Origin: Agathobacter rectalis ATCC 33656
Lineage (GTDB): Bacteria > Bacillota > Clostridia > Lachnospirales > Lachnospiraceae
Assembly (NCBI RefSeq): GCF_000020605.1
Contig: NC_012781.1
Span: 3,349,501-3,413,500 of the forward strand
Direction of reading: 5' to 3'
DNA: 64,000 nt
Part shown: piece by piece, positions 17,369 through 26,371 of the stretch
Layout of the letters: every line of letters begins with the position of its first letter
Numbering within the stretch: the first letter of the stretch is position 1
Program-made: the position numbers and the translations under genes
Notes under the pieces: generated by a model
Databases searched by the model: none
What the model was told of the DNA's origin: nothing
Seen by the model: only the letters and a program-made list of their open reading frames with translations

Positions 17369-18598
17369 TTATCCCAATTCCTCTCCCCTTGCTTTTTTGT
17401 GTGCTGGTGTTTCTGCCACCTTTGCTCTCTGCTCCTCTACAAGCTTCCTGTTTGCCTCAAGAAGGGCACGGACTGACTTCCTTGCATGTTCCTTTACCTC
17501 AGACTTCTTTTGCTCCTTTATGCGTGGATTTTGCAATGTTTCCATTACTTTCCCGGCTACTTTCTGTGCCATGCCCCTGAGCCTGTTTTCCAAATTATCA
17601 AGACACCTTCCGACAAAATCCCGCTTGTCCTTTGGTGTCTTTCTCTCATCCGAGGTCAGCCACTTTTTATATCTGCGAAGCTCCTCAATATCTTCCGCCC
17701 TGGTCTGCTCTGCCATTGTATCAGATACTGCCTCACACGCTTTTTCATAGGCATCCTCAGCTACCTGTTCCACAAAATTCTCCATATCCAAAACTCTCAT
17801 GGTAATCTCATCCAGAACTGCCTGCTTCTCTGCAATTCGCTTTTTCTGATTTTCAATTATAAAGTCCTGCTTTTCAAGATAGCCTGCACCACCATAAACC
17901 GGCTCACACTCCACCTGCACTCCGTTTCTCTGTGCTATCTCCAAAAACAATTTTCTGCATTCTGCATCAAAGTTCATTTTCCGGTTATTGTATTTCCCTT
18001 TCTTTTTTGCTGGGTCAGGCAGTTCAAAGCCAAGCTCTTCCAGTGCCTTATCCTGCTGGGGACATAATTCTCCATATTTGTTTTTTGCGTCAAATACATG
18101 CCTCTCATGAATATGCGGGGTTGCCTCATCCAGGTGCAGTGCCCAGTCCAATATATGAATGTGGGAGCCATATCTTTTATTGAACTCGTCAAAGAACTCT
18201 GCTGATACCTTAGCTAGCACATCCGGTGTAACCGCATGGTCTATATTGCCAAGCTGTATCACGCTTTCTTCCGGGCAGGTCTTATTGTTTTTCAGTACAT
18301 CATCAATCGTTCTGTTTCTCTCCGGATGCCTTGCCTGCTCATTCCTCTCATTCTGTGCATCCACAAAATCTGAATAATGCTCATAGTAATAGGCACGCTC
18401 AATTTCTGTAAAATTAAACTGCCTCTCTTGGGAACTGCCCGCAAAACTGTAACCCTGATAGCAGTCCCAGTAAACATTCTGCTTTGTTCTTTCCGAATCA
18501 ATATGTTCACTGTGCTCCACATCAAAATCCCTGTCATTATGCTTTACATCATAGACTCCATGCTTTCCACTTCTGCCATTATGCCTTGAAGCTTTCAT
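17369..18598 (-). CDS. MOBV-type (Pre/Mob-like) relaxase of IME2
   Basis: A 409-residue protein starting MKASRHNGRSGKHGVYDVK. The metal motif appears as WALHLDEATPHIHE near residue 150, matching the HxDExTPHxH of MOBV/Pre enzymes. A coiled-coil Arg/Lys/Glu C-terminus follows. The start at 18598 follows GGAGAG; an in-frame ATG at 18619 is possible. Its stop is two bases from the CHC2 gene start, forming one mob-rep operon. Confidence 0.83.
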   Translation of the reverse strand: MKASRHNGRSGKHGVYDVKHNDRDFDVEHSEHIDSERTKQNVYWDCYQGYSFAGSSQERQFNFTEIERAYYYEHYSDFVDAQNERNEQARHPERNRTIDDVLKNNKTCPEESVIQLGNIDHAVTPDVLAKVSAEFFDEFNKRYGSHIHILDWALHLDEATPHIHERHVFDAKNKYGELCPQQDKALEELGFELPDPAKKKGKYNNRKMNFDAECRKLFLEIAQRNGVQVECEPVYGGAGYLEKQDFIIENQKKRIAEKQAVLDEITMRVLDMENFVEQVAEDAYEKACEAVSDTMAEQTRAEDIEELRRYKKWLTSDERKTPKDKRDFVGRCLDNLENRLRGMAQKVAGKVMETLQNPRIKEQKKSEVKEHARKSVRALLEANRKLVEEQRAKVAETPAHKKARGEELG

Positions 18599-18875
18599 TG
18601 TCTTTTCTCTCCTCTCCACTGTTTTGTTTTTTTGATGGCGGAGCCGATAAACCCTTGCGTTTGCGGCAAGTAATACCCAGTACTTATTGTCGCTACGACA
18701 ATAAACTGGGCAGGGCTTCTGCCCTTGACCTGATGAAGGCTCTGCCTCTCAACTCCGACAAAGGTTGCACCTCTGTACTCTGCTCCGAAGGAGTTGAAAT
18801 CTGTCATCCCACAGGACGGATAACACAGTTCAACTTCTCCGGTTGCCCTGCATTTCCTGCGGAAATTTGAGCATG
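18599..18875. other. Non-coding region upstream of the IME2 relaxase (oriT candidate)
   Basis: No credible gene lies here. It holds several inverted words: ggcagggcttctgccc at about 18709-18725, and a pair acaaaggttgcacctctgta / tactctgctccg nearby. Its place, directly upstream of a relaxase gene, is the usual one for oriT. The nick site cannot be assigned by eye. Confidence 0.4.
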
Positions 18876-18910
18876 AAAAAAGCACCCAAGACTTCTCTCA
18901 AGTGCTTTCT
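18876..18910 (-). terminator. Terminator after the IME2 recombinase
   Basis: On the minus strand GAAAGCAC and GTGCTTTT pair around an AGA/TCT inner stem and are followed by TTTTTTC. It lies just after the recombinase stop at 18919. Confidence 0.75.
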
Positions 18911-18918
18911 GCGAAATC

Positions 18919-20781
18919 CTATTCAGGCATTCCAATCGTCGGTTCCAATGCAAGACTGCCTGCCGTTGCATAGACTCCGTTCTCCCTGTCCTGCCTGCGG
19001 ATTTCTTCTTTCATTGCCTGCATTTTTGCACGCTTTTCATTTTTTACACGCTCTTCATATTTCCTCTGCCATCCACTTTCTTTTCTTCGTAAATACTGCT
19101 GATGTCTCCTGTCCTTGATTCTGTTAATCCGGTCAATCTCAGCCTGCTCTTCAGCAGTAGGTTCTGTCATCATTGCCGGTGGAACATACCGACCAACAAA
19201 ATTGAAATAGATTTCAATCTCCTGCGTGGTTTGGATGCTCCCCTTTCTGTCTCTTTCATGCACCAGCACCTTATCAACAAATTCATTTACCATTGCCGGT
19301 GTCAGTTCCTCGAACTTCTCATATTTATCAATCAGTGCAATAAACTTGCCGGCAGAATTTCTGCTTTTCTCATATTCTGTGAGCTTCGCTTCCAGCTCCT
19401 TAATCTCTGCATCCAGCTCCGCTTTTTCCCTGGCATACTGCTTATCAAGAACCTCATATCTGCTGTCCGGTAGTTTGCCGAGAATATTGTCCTCATAAAT
19501 ACGGCAGATTAGCTTCTCCAGCTCCTCACAGCGATTTCCAGCCACTGCGATTCTTGCCCTGACCTTTTTTACCTCTGCATCCTCCTGTGTTGACTGTGCC
19601 ATTGTTATGGTGTCTATGAACTCGCTCCGGTCATACTTTGCATATTCAAAGATTGCCCTGAGTGTGTCTCCTATCAGTTCCAGCACCACTGACTCGTTAA
19701 TCCTGTGCTGTGTCTTGCACAATGTTCCGCAAGGTACCTTGGTATAAGCAGAACAGGTATACTGGGCAATCCTCTTTCCATTGCTTGTCCGGTGCACATA
19801 CATTTTTGCACCACAGTCAGCACAATACATAAGACCGGTAAGAACATGATGCTCTCCCCATCCGTCCGGGTATCTCCTTACATTTTCCCGTAATTTCTGC
19901 ACTGTATCAAAGGTCTGCTGGTCAATAATCGGCTCCTGCGTATTCTCAAATATTACCCAGTTGTCCTCTGATACATAATGGCTCTTTTTATCCTTAAAAT
20001 GCTTCTGTGTTTTAAAATTGACCGTGTGACCTAAGTATTCCCTTTTCTTCAATATCCCGACTACTGTAGAAGAACCCCATCCATAAGGGTCTTTCACTTT
20101 CTTGTTTCTGTTATTCCCCTGCCCGAAGCGTGCCATATGCACTGCCGGTATTTCCACTTTTTTCTCCTGCAGAAGTTTTGCTATCTGATAAGGACCCAGC
20201 CCATCAATAGTCCATTTGAATATCAGCCTCACAATTTCGGCAGCTTCTTCATCCACAATCCAATGGTTTCCGTCATTTTCATCTTTCAGGTATCCGTATG
20301 GTGTAACACTTGCCACATGCTTTCCGGATTTTCCCTTGGATTTGAATGTGGATTTTATCTTTTTGCTGATATCCTTGGCATACATTTCATTCATAACATC
20401 CCTGAATACAAGGAAATCGTCATCTCCATTGTAACTGTCATGATTATCGTTAATTGCAATCAGACGAACTCCCTTTTTGCGAAAGAACTCCCGGAGCTGA
20501 CCTACCACAAGATAATCCCGCCCTAACCGGCTCATATCCTTTAGAATAATGGTTTCCACTTCTCCATCTTCCACAAGCTGTATCATAGCCTTAAAGGATG
20601 GTCTGTCAAAGGTTGTGCCGGATATACCATCATCAGTGAAGTGCCTGAACCTGGTCCACCCTTTTTCTCTGCAATAATCTTCCAGCAGCTTCTTTTGATT
20701 TGATATACTGTACGACTCCCCAAGGTTCTCATCCTCTCGGCTTAATCGTTCATATAATACAATTATTTTCTCACTACTCAT
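18919..20781 (-). CDS. Large serine recombinase of IME2
   Basis: A 620-residue enzyme. The catalytic serine is in YERLSREDE (about residue 14) and the resolvase core continues with ILKDMSRLGRDYLVVG. A recombinase domain (YGYLKDENDGNHWIVDEEA), a zinc ribbon (YCADCGAKMY and CSAYTKVPCG), a coiled coil and a long basic tail (about residues 545-620) follow. Its start lies 100 bases from the right terminus, unlike IME1, where the recombinase end faces the terminus. The two recombinases are clearly related but not close copies. Confidence 0.93.
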   Translation of the reverse strand: MSSEKIIVLYERLSREDENLGESYSISNQKKLLEDYCREKGWTRFRHFTDDGISGTTFDRPSFKAMIQLVEDGEVETIILKDMSRLGRDYLVVGQLREFFRKKGVRLIAINDNHDSYNGDDDFLVFRDVMNEMYAKDISKKIKSTFKSKGKSGKHVASVTPYGYLKDENDGNHWIVDEEAAEIVRLIFKWTIDGLGPYQIAKLLQEKKVEIPAVHMARFGQGNNRNKKVKDPYGWGSSTVVGILKKREYLGHTVNFKTQKHFKDKKSHYVSEDNWVIFENTQEPIIDQQTFDTVQKLRENVRRYPDGWGEHHVLTGLMYCADCGAKMYVHRTSNGKRIAQYTCSAYTKVPCGTLCKTQHRINESVVLELIGDTLRAIFEYAKYDRSEFIDTITMAQSTQEDAEVKKVRARIAVAGNRCEELEKLICRIYEDNILGKLPDSRYEVLDKQYAREKAELDAEIKELEAKLTEYEKSRNSAGKFIALIDKYEKFEELTPAMVNEFVDKVLVHERDRKGSIQTTQEIEIYFNFVGRYVPPAMMTEPTAEEQAEIDRINRIKDRRHQQYLRRKESGWQRKYEERVKNEKRAKMQAMKEEIRRQDRENGVYATAGSLALEPTIGMPE

Positions 20782-20848
20782 GTTCTGCTCCTTTCCTCTG
20801 TATTTGAGCCAAAAGTAATAAGCTCAAAGAGAATCTTTAATCTGTTAA

Positions 20849-20863
20849 GGTACTAAAAAGTCT
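20849..20863. repeat. IME2 right inverted terminal repeat
   Basis: The 15 bases ggtactaaaaagtct are the exact reverse complement of 14368-14382 and lie 18 bases inside the right junction. Confidence 0.85.
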
Positions 20864-20881
20864 CTTTCATCTTATTACACC

Positions 20882-21958
20882 AGCCGCCATTTTGTATTTT
20901 TTATACTGTCTGACCGCAAAGTGCTGCGGATCTCTTTCTTCCAGTTCCTGGAACATCATATCTACCGGGTTCTGGTAAGTTTCATCCTCTTCACGGGTTT
21001 CACTTTCATTCAGAAGATCCAGAAGAGTATTCAGATTCTTCTCCTCTTCATCACCCTCATACCAGATGAAGGCAATCAGTGCTGTGTACAGCAGTTTCTC
21101 CGCTTTCACCCAGAAATCCTCGGAAGATTTTTCTCCCTCCCCTTTGGTGTTTGCAATAATTGTCGTCACCAGTTTCAGGATATCTTTTTCAGACCGTATA
21201 TAAGCAAATGGATTGTAATGAAGAGACTTAGAAAAGTTGATCGTATTCAAAACCTTAATCACATAAGGCTCATATACCACTTTCCCGGATTTATCTTTGA
21301 TGACATTTCCATCTTTATCCCTCTTCGGCGGTCCCTTTGCTAACATCTTCCCGCACTCCTCGATCAGAGTGCCTTTGGGATCTGTAATGACCATGGAACA
21401 GTTCATCTGCATGACCGATGGTTTTACGAAAAAACGTGTCTTACCGGAACCACTGCCGCCGATAACTACAATATTTTTATTTCTTGCATATTTCGGTTGC
21501 TTCGGTCTGCTCTCCATCGTCAGTGCTTCTGTTGCTGTCAATGGAATGTTCATCCACGGATTTTCCGACATATAAGGTTTGATATCCTCAGCGTTTCCCC
21601 ATCTGGCTGAACCATACTCGATTCCTTTTCGGAGTTTCTTTGCATCTGACTGTTTCTGCCAAACCAGCACTTTCAAAACGACTGCAACCGTAATCCCTGC
21701 CAGCAGATCTTTCCAGTTATTGCTTAACACAAAACCAGCAAAAATCCGATCTGCGTGTTCCATAGCATATAAGAGTTTGTTCCCCATATCTTCTCCCGGA
21801 CTATTCCGGTAAAGAAAAAATGCCCGGTCTGCATAGAACGCAGCCAGAGCATATGGGAGATTGGTAAGAACCAGTTTCTTTTTATCCAGGGCGGACAGCC
21901 TGACCCCGATCTTATTCTTCCACTTCTGCATCAGAGGTTTGCCGATCTGTTTCTTCAT
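20882..21958 (-). pseudogene. virD4 coupling protein, 5' part (split by IME2)
   Basis: The N-terminal 359 residues of the coupling protein. There are two hydrophobic segments (about residues 30-50 and 70-98) that anchor it in the membrane. Walker A is VVIGGSGSGKTRFF (about residue 165), followed by MVITDPKGTLIEECG. After YKKYKMAAG the frame enters IME2 and stops three codons later. In the intact form the protein would link the relaxase-DNA complex to the VirB4/TrbL pore. It overlaps pcfB by four bases. Confidence 0.9.
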
Positions 21959-22446
21959 CGACTCTGCTCCTGATGCCGGTTCTTTACTTTGTCCTTCGTC
22001 TTCTTTGGCATCATTGCCCGGTAAGCTGCCAGACGCTTGTGAATCGAAGGTTTATTCGCTTTTTGAATCTGTTTCTGGGAAAACTCACGGAAAGCAGCAT
22101 TGAGGGCATCCTGATCACGTCCTTTGAAAAATACCAGATAAACTGGCGGCTCTTTGCTCTTGTCCTTTTTCAGAGCATAGTTAATTCCATATTTTCTGGC
22201 ATAGCGTTCAAAGGACTTGATATTTTTGTTCGTGATCTCGATATTGACCATCCCGGCATTCTGCTTTGCCAGCTCTTTTACCGTGACCTTTCCCTGTTTC
22301 GGCTGATTTTTCTGTGCTTTCTTCTCTACCGATTTCTGCTTATGATGCCGCAGATACGCAGCAAGAACCTTTCTCAACAGGTCTGCTGTGATTTTGGTAG
22401 TCCGAATACAGAACGTGACCGTTTTCTGAGTTACCTCTTCCTGCAT
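21955..22446 (-). CDS. PcfB family conjugation protein
   Basis: A 163-residue basic protein (DUF3801/PcfB pattern) with the core RTTKITADLLRKVLAAYLRH and ITNKNIKSFERYARKYGINY. In pCF10, PcfB is a relaxosome accessory factor that meets the coupling protein. Here it lies directly before virD4 and overlaps it, which agrees with that role. Confidence 0.85.
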   Translation of the reverse strand: MQEEVTQKTVTFCIRTTKITADLLRKVLAAYLRHHKQKSVEKKAQKNQPKQGKVTVKELAKQNAGMVNIEITNKNIKSFERYARKYGINYALKKDKSKEPPVYLVFFKGRDQDALNAAFREFSQKQIQKANKPSIHKRLAAYRAMMPKKTKDKVKNRHQEQSR

Positions 22447-22529
22447 GACTTTTCCCTCCTTTCAGCGATTTAACTGCTGTCCAGATCTGTAATCATGGCA
22501 ATCACCCCCTTTCAATAAAAAAGGACAGA

Positions 22530-23327
22530 TTAACCGGTAATCAGGCTCTGTACCTGTACGAGTTTTTCTGTCCCTTCTTCTTTTCTCTTATCTTCTCCAC
22601 CACAATAGATGGGAACACACATTTCAAGTATTCTGCTATAAATACGCTGATGGGCAGTATCTAAATCTGTGGATTTCATTTCATTCAGTCCCAGATTCGT
22701 TGTTACGATCAGCGGAAGCATTTTACAATAGCGGCTGTCTATCACATTATAGACCTGCTCCAAAGCAAACTCGGAATTTCGTTCTATTCCCAAGTCATCA
22801 ATAATCAGCAACGGATAATCCACAAGATTTTGTATAATCTGGTTCTTATCTGCCTGATAGCTGGTCATTTCATTTAGGATCCTGGAAAAATTTGTCATCA
22901 TGACACGTTCTCCCTGTTCCAAAAGTGCATTTGCAATACAGCCTGCAAAGAAACTTTTCCCGGTTCCAACTGGTCCCATCAAAAGCAATCCTACATTTTT
23001 TCTCTTCATATCTGTCCAGTTTTCTACATACTGCCTGGCAATTAGTATCTTCTGGTTGCTTCCGTTGTCATTTTCAAATTTCCATTCCCAGAATCTTCTT
23101 TCCCGAAGTCCGACGGATTTTCTCTGATAAAGCAGTCGCTGTGCTTCTTCCCGCTGCATCTTTTCATCCAGTTCCTGTCTGGCTTTCACCTCGCATTCGC
23201 ACAAACAAGACACTACATGCTCAAATCCCATCAGACTGACTTTCATCTGTTTTCTTTTTCCACAGATGCCACAATGAAGACATCCCTCTTCGTCCACATA
23301 ATCTGCTGTTACTTTATTTTCCATCAC
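22530..23327 (-). CDS. DnaC-like helicase-loader ATPase of the ICE
   Basis: A 265-residue ATPase with a Cys pair LHCGICGKRK near residue 18, Walker A GPVGTGKSFFAG (about residue 118) and Walker B LLIIDDLGIERNSE. It is a relative of the IME1 loader at 5525-6382 with the same layout. It follows the RepA_N gene; either GTG at 23327 or the ATG three bases later may be the start. Confidence 0.88.
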   Translation of the reverse strand: MMENKVTADYVDEEGCLHCGICGKRKQMKVSLMGFEHVVSCLCECEVKARQELDEKMQREEAQRLLYQRKSVGLRERRFWEWKFENDNGSNQKILIARQYVENWTDMKRKNVGLLLMGPVGTGKSFFAGCIANALLEQGERVMMTNFSRILNEMTSYQADKNQIIQNLVDYPLLIIDDLGIERNSEFALEQVYNVIDSRYCKMLPLIVTTNLGLNEMKSTDLDTAHQRIYSRILEMCVPIYCGGEDKRKEEGTEKLVQVQSLITG

Positions 23328-24142
23328 AGGCTTTCTCCTTCCTGAAATTCATATTTATCCATTCCTATCCTGGTTCCATCCCTTTCTGCCCAAAGACAGA
23401 TTGTTGCAAAATGGTTCTGATATTCTTTTCCACTGGATTTCATATAAACAGAAAGATGATCAATCCGTTTCTGGTAATCCCATGGAAATAGCGTCATCAG
23501 CTCCTGCAGTTCAGCTTCCGACAGAACAACATTTTTAAATCTACCATACTGACTGAATTTTTCTTCCAAAGCGGGAGTATTGCCCTTACTCTTATCAGTA
23601 TGATTCTTTTCAGTCTTATTTATCTTAGTATTACTTCCATCCAGATTCTTGCAGTCCGGACTTCTATTTTTTTGCGTTCCGGACTTCCAGTTTCTTGCAA
23701 TCCGGATTTCCAATTCCTTGCAGTCTGGATTTCCAGTTTCTGGCGTTCCAGAAGCAAAGTATCTTACTGGCTTTCCTCTGCTCCGTTTCACAAAATTTTT
23801 CACGTATATGACAGAAGGACGATTATTCCCCTGCCGATACCGTTCGATCAATCCAATCCCATGCACACTGTCAAGCTCATAAAGAAGCTTTGTCACTGTC
23901 GTATGCGACATTCGCAACAGTTCCTGCAATTCTGCGATCGTATAAATGATATAGACATAACCATCATTGTCAATCCATCCATTTTTCTTGGATAGGCTGA
24001 TTCGATCAAGCAGAATTCCATAAAGGAGCTTTGCGTCTGTGGACAGGCTTGCAAACTCTTTTTCTGTGAACAGAGCTTTGGGGATCCGAAAAAAAGAAAA
24101 CTGGTCAGATTCTTCTGCTCTGAAATATTCAAAATCTGCCAT
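23324..24142 (-). CDS. RepA_N-type replication initiator of the ICE
   Basis: A 272-residue protein. The N-terminal RepA_N domain reads LSTDAKLLYGILLDRISLSKK then NGWIDNDGYVYIIYTIAE. The DUF6017-like C-terminus starts YGRFKNVVLSEAELQELM. The linker (about residues 128-170) is encoded by five 23-bp iterons. The protein ends in EGESL, the same last five residues as the IME1 homologue, and the DNA for them holds the ribosome site of the loader gene. It should start replication of the excised ICE. Confidence 0.87.
   Translation of the reverse strand: MADFEYFRAEESDQFSFFRIPKALFTEKEFASLSTDAKLLYGILLDRISLSKKNGWIDNDGYVYIIYTIAELQELLRMSHTTVTKLLYELDSVHGIGLIERYRQGNNRPSVIYVKNFVKRSRGKPVRYFASGTPETGNPDCKELEIRIARNWKSGTQKNRSPDCKNLDGSNTKINKTEKNHTDKSKGNTPALEEKFSQYGRFKNVVLSEAELQELMTLFPWDYQKRIDHLSVYMKSSGKEYQNHFATICLWAERDGTRIGMDKYEFQEGESL
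23651..23765. repeat. Five 23-bp iterons inside the ICE repA gene
   Basis: Plus-strand units begin at 23651, 23674, 23697, 23720 and 23743, an exact 23-base period, with consensus gcNNtccggattTccagtttctt. The position within the gene is the same as in IME1's repA, but the iteron sequence differs. Confidence 0.82.
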
Positions 24143-24152
24143 AGCTTATTTC

Positions 24153-25034
24153 CTATTCTTCCTCACTATTAAAATCACACCCTGCTGCACTGCCTGTTCC
24201 ATGACACATCTCATTAAACACAAAGTTGAAGCACATCATTAACTCGCTCAGATAATAATTCCTTGCTTCTTTATTGCAGGCATACATATCCTCGATATAA
24301 ACCTCCTCGTTTCCATTCATTCGTGCGATTGTTTCCAGAACTTTCATAAACTTCTTATTAGAACAGCACTCATACTGTTCATTTACATATTTCTGAATTT
24401 CCAGCACATGTTCAGGCTTTCCTTCACAAACAGATAACACGCCAAATGCCAGATCCATACCAAACTCATAGCCATCGGCTTCTACGGCATCAATATCAAG
24501 ATTACCTTCTTCATCGTAATAGCCTCGCTCTTCCATAGGAGTCAGTGGTGTCTCATATTCATCCAGATATCCCATATCTGCAATTGTTCCCAGAATATCT
24601 CTGGATGCTGCCACCATCTTGTCCATGATAATTTCTCTTTCTTCCATCGGCATATTTGCCATAATTCTGTCTAATGTCATCATTGATTCTTCCTCCATCT
24701 CATTTTCATAAATATCATTGATATAAAAGTGGTTCGCCTTTCCATTGTTTTGAACAATACGCACCAGCTTTCCAATCTTAACAAGTTCCTGTACTGCCTG
24801 ATCTACGCCATATCGAGTCGTATTCAGGTCTTTCTTCATTTCGCTTTTTGGATAGATAACAAACAGATCTCCGTTATGATCTACCCAGCCATTCTGCACC
24901 GCAAATTTCAAACGATCCAGAAATAAGCTGTATAAAATTTTTGCTGTATTTGACAGATTTTTGAATTTTTCCACCTGGAACAGCATCTTTGGCACCTGCA
25001 GACAATCTACCGGCATATACTCCACCTTACTCAT
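24153..25034 (-). CDS. Second RepA_N-like protein of the ICE
   Basis: A 293-residue protein whose first 100 residues match the RepA_N winged-helix pattern: LSNTAKILYSLFLDRLKFAV, NGWVDHNGDLFVIYPKSE. The rest is acidic and unlike the initiator next to it, and I see no iterons in its gene. It may be an auxiliary or regulatory replication protein. It overlaps the upstream gene by eight bases. Confidence 0.75.
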   Translation of the reverse strand: MSKVEYMPVDCLQVPKMLFQVEKFKNLSNTAKILYSLFLDRLKFAVQNGWVDHNGDLFVIYPKSEMKKDLNTTRYGVDQAVQELVKIGKLVRIVQNNGKANHFYINDIYENEMEEESMMTLDRIMANMPMEEREIIMDKMVAASRDILGTIADMGYLDEYETPLTPMEERGYYDEEGNLDIDAVEADGYEFGMDLAFGVLSVCEGKPEHVLEIQKYVNEQYECCSNKKFMKVLETIARMNGNEEVYIEDMYACNKEARNYYLSELMMCFNFVFNEMCHGTGSAAGCDFNSEEE

Positions 25035-25419
25035 TGATTATTTCCTCCTTCTGTTTGTACAGCACTTCGGCTGAATTAATATTGATTTCCAGCATCCCTA
25101 CAAATACCTGATAGTACAGCAGGCATATCTGTTCATCCTCTCTTGCCAGATACAATCCTTCCAGTTCATCGGACGGATGTTTCATTCCATATACCGCCTG
25201 ACAGATATCATGGATTTTCTCACATTCCACACTTCTAAGATGCATCTCCAAGGTGTGGTTAAATCTCTGCCAGTCCTCCAGTTTCTGATTTACTGACATC
25301 ATGCACTGGAACAGTTCCGCTGCTTCACATGCTGCTGACAGCACTACATTTTTGTTATTGATACTTCCATCGGCATTTTTCATATGCCCTACCATATACG
25401 CCTGATCTACTGAAACCAT
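25027..25419 (-). CDS. Conserved ICE protein of unknown function
   Basis: A 130-residue, mainly helical protein, MVSVDQAYMVGHMKNADGSI onwards, with a segment CEAAELFQCMMSVNQKLED. The pattern of acidic residues in the helices is faintly like MazG-type folds, but I do not claim this. It sits between ssb and the second RepA_N-like gene. Confidence 0.65.
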   Translation of the reverse strand: MVSVDQAYMVGHMKNADGSINNKNVVLSAACEAAELFQCMMSVNQKLEDWQRFNHTLEMHLRSVECEKIHDICQAVYGMKHPSDELEGLYLAREDEQICLLYYQVFVGMLEININSAEVLYKQKEEIINE

Positions 25420-25432
25420 CTTTTATCCTCCT

Positions 25433-25831
25433 CTATCTAAACGGCATTTCCTCTTCCATGCCCTCTGGGATCTCTAAGAACCCTTCCGCATCTTCTGGAA
25501 ACGGTGGTCTGTCAACTATTTTTGCACCTGCAAATTCGATCCGATTTGCATACACTTCAGTTGTATAGATCTTTTTCCCGGTATCCTTATCTTCATAATT
25601 ACCTGTGACAATCTCGCCTTCCACCATGACCTTCGTTCCCTGCATCAGATAATCTCTGGCAAATTCTGCTTTCTTTGCAAAAGCCTTTACCGGAATAAAA
25701 CTGACTTCATCGGAATAATTTCTTCTGACTGCCAGAACAAACTTGGCAATCTTATGAAGTCCTCTTTCATTCTCCACTTCGTTGTATCCAGGATTTCTTA
25801 CCAATCGCCCGGAAATAACTGTTGTATTCAT
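25433..25831 (-). CDS. ssb: Single-stranded DNA-binding protein
   Basis: A 132-residue OB-fold protein that begins MNTTVISGRLVRNPGY and contains FIPVKAFAKKAEFARDYLMQGTKV in shortened form, as SSB proteins do. The C-terminus is acidic and ends EEEMPFR, a variant of the usual DDDIPF partner-binding tip. It would coat single-stranded ICE DNA during replication and transfer. Confidence 0.85.
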   Translation of the reverse strand: MNTTVISGRLVRNPGYNEVENERGLHKIAKFVLAVRRNYSDEVSFIPVKAFAKKAEFARDYLMQGTKVMVEGEIVTGNYEDKDTGKKIYTTEVYANRIEFAGAKIVDRPPFPEDAEGFLEIPEGMEEEMPFR

Positions 25832-25844
25832 TGGCTTAACCCTC

Positions 25845-26243
25845 CTATGCTTTCATTGATTTGTAACAGATACCGATACATGGTCCACATTTTCCATAGG
25901 CACATCCGTAACATTCATCTTTTTCCAACTCTTCCTGCTTCATTTCATCGGCAAACATTCCTAACAGCGTTGTGTAAATCTTTTTCATTGCCAGGAACTT
26001 CTCTTCTGCTTTTTCCATCTTCTCTTTGTAAAATGGAATCAGTCCACGAAGAACTGGATGGAAACGTTCATTTTCATCATCCCAGGCACAGATTTTCATC
26101 ATACAGCGTGGCTGTTTCTCATAATTGCCCAGATAATACGGGCAGAACGTACAACCTCTTTCTTTAACAATTTCCACCGGAATCACTGGCATCTGACTTT
26201 TGATTTCTTTTGTTACATGCTTACTTTCAATTCGCTCTCTCAT
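25845..26243 (-). CDS. Cys-rich conserved ICE protein
   Basis: A 132-residue protein with an N-terminal Cys set, CTFCPYYLG...RCMMKICAWD, and a C-terminal one, CYGCAYGKCGPCIGICYK. It probably binds metal. The ATG at 26243 follows GGAGG at nine bases; the longer frame runs back into a terminator and is not used. Confidence 0.7.
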   Translation of the reverse strand: MRERIESKHVTKEIKSQMPVIPVEIVKERGCTFCPYYLGNYEKQPRCMMKICAWDDENERFHPVLRGLIPFYKEKMEKAEEKFLAMKKIYTTLLGMFADEMKQEELEKDECYGCAYGKCGPCIGICYKSMKA

Positions 26244-26310
26244 CTTAAAAATCCTCCAGGTATATATATTTGCAAAAGGGATTTCCCCTGAATTGCCTGA
26301 TTTTGGGTAC

Positions 26311-26359
26311 AAAAAAAAGAGGCAAGCTTACGATTTTATTTTCGCAAGCCTGCCTCTTA
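26311..26359 (-). terminator. Strong terminator inside the ICE backbone
   Basis: On the minus strand AAGAGGCAGGCTTGCG pairs with the downstream CGTAAGCTTGCCTCTT and is followed by eight T. It separates the parAB-membrane gene unit from the ssb-repA unit. Confidence 0.85.
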
Positions 26360-26371
26360 TCAAATATTCAA

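Larger units (their letters stand above)
14351..20881 (-). mobile_element. IME2: serine-recombinase mobilizable element inserted in virD4
   Basis: This 6531-bp insert lies between CC dinucleotides (14349-14350 and 20880-20881). Removing it joins AAG of the 5' half to KTAKS of the 3' half in frame, giving a 628-residue VirD4. Both ends carry the same 15 bases in inverted order. It codes for a large serine recombinase, MOBV relaxase, CHC2 primase-like protein, VapE helicase, TnpW and one membrane-anchored protein, with no conjugation pore. All genes share the strand of the host gene. Confidence 0.9.

Noticed and set aside
3618..20781. The serine recombinases as invertases for phase variation
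   Set aside because: Both lie inside elements with exact insertion junctions; no invertible promoter segment with matching inverted sites was seen next to them.
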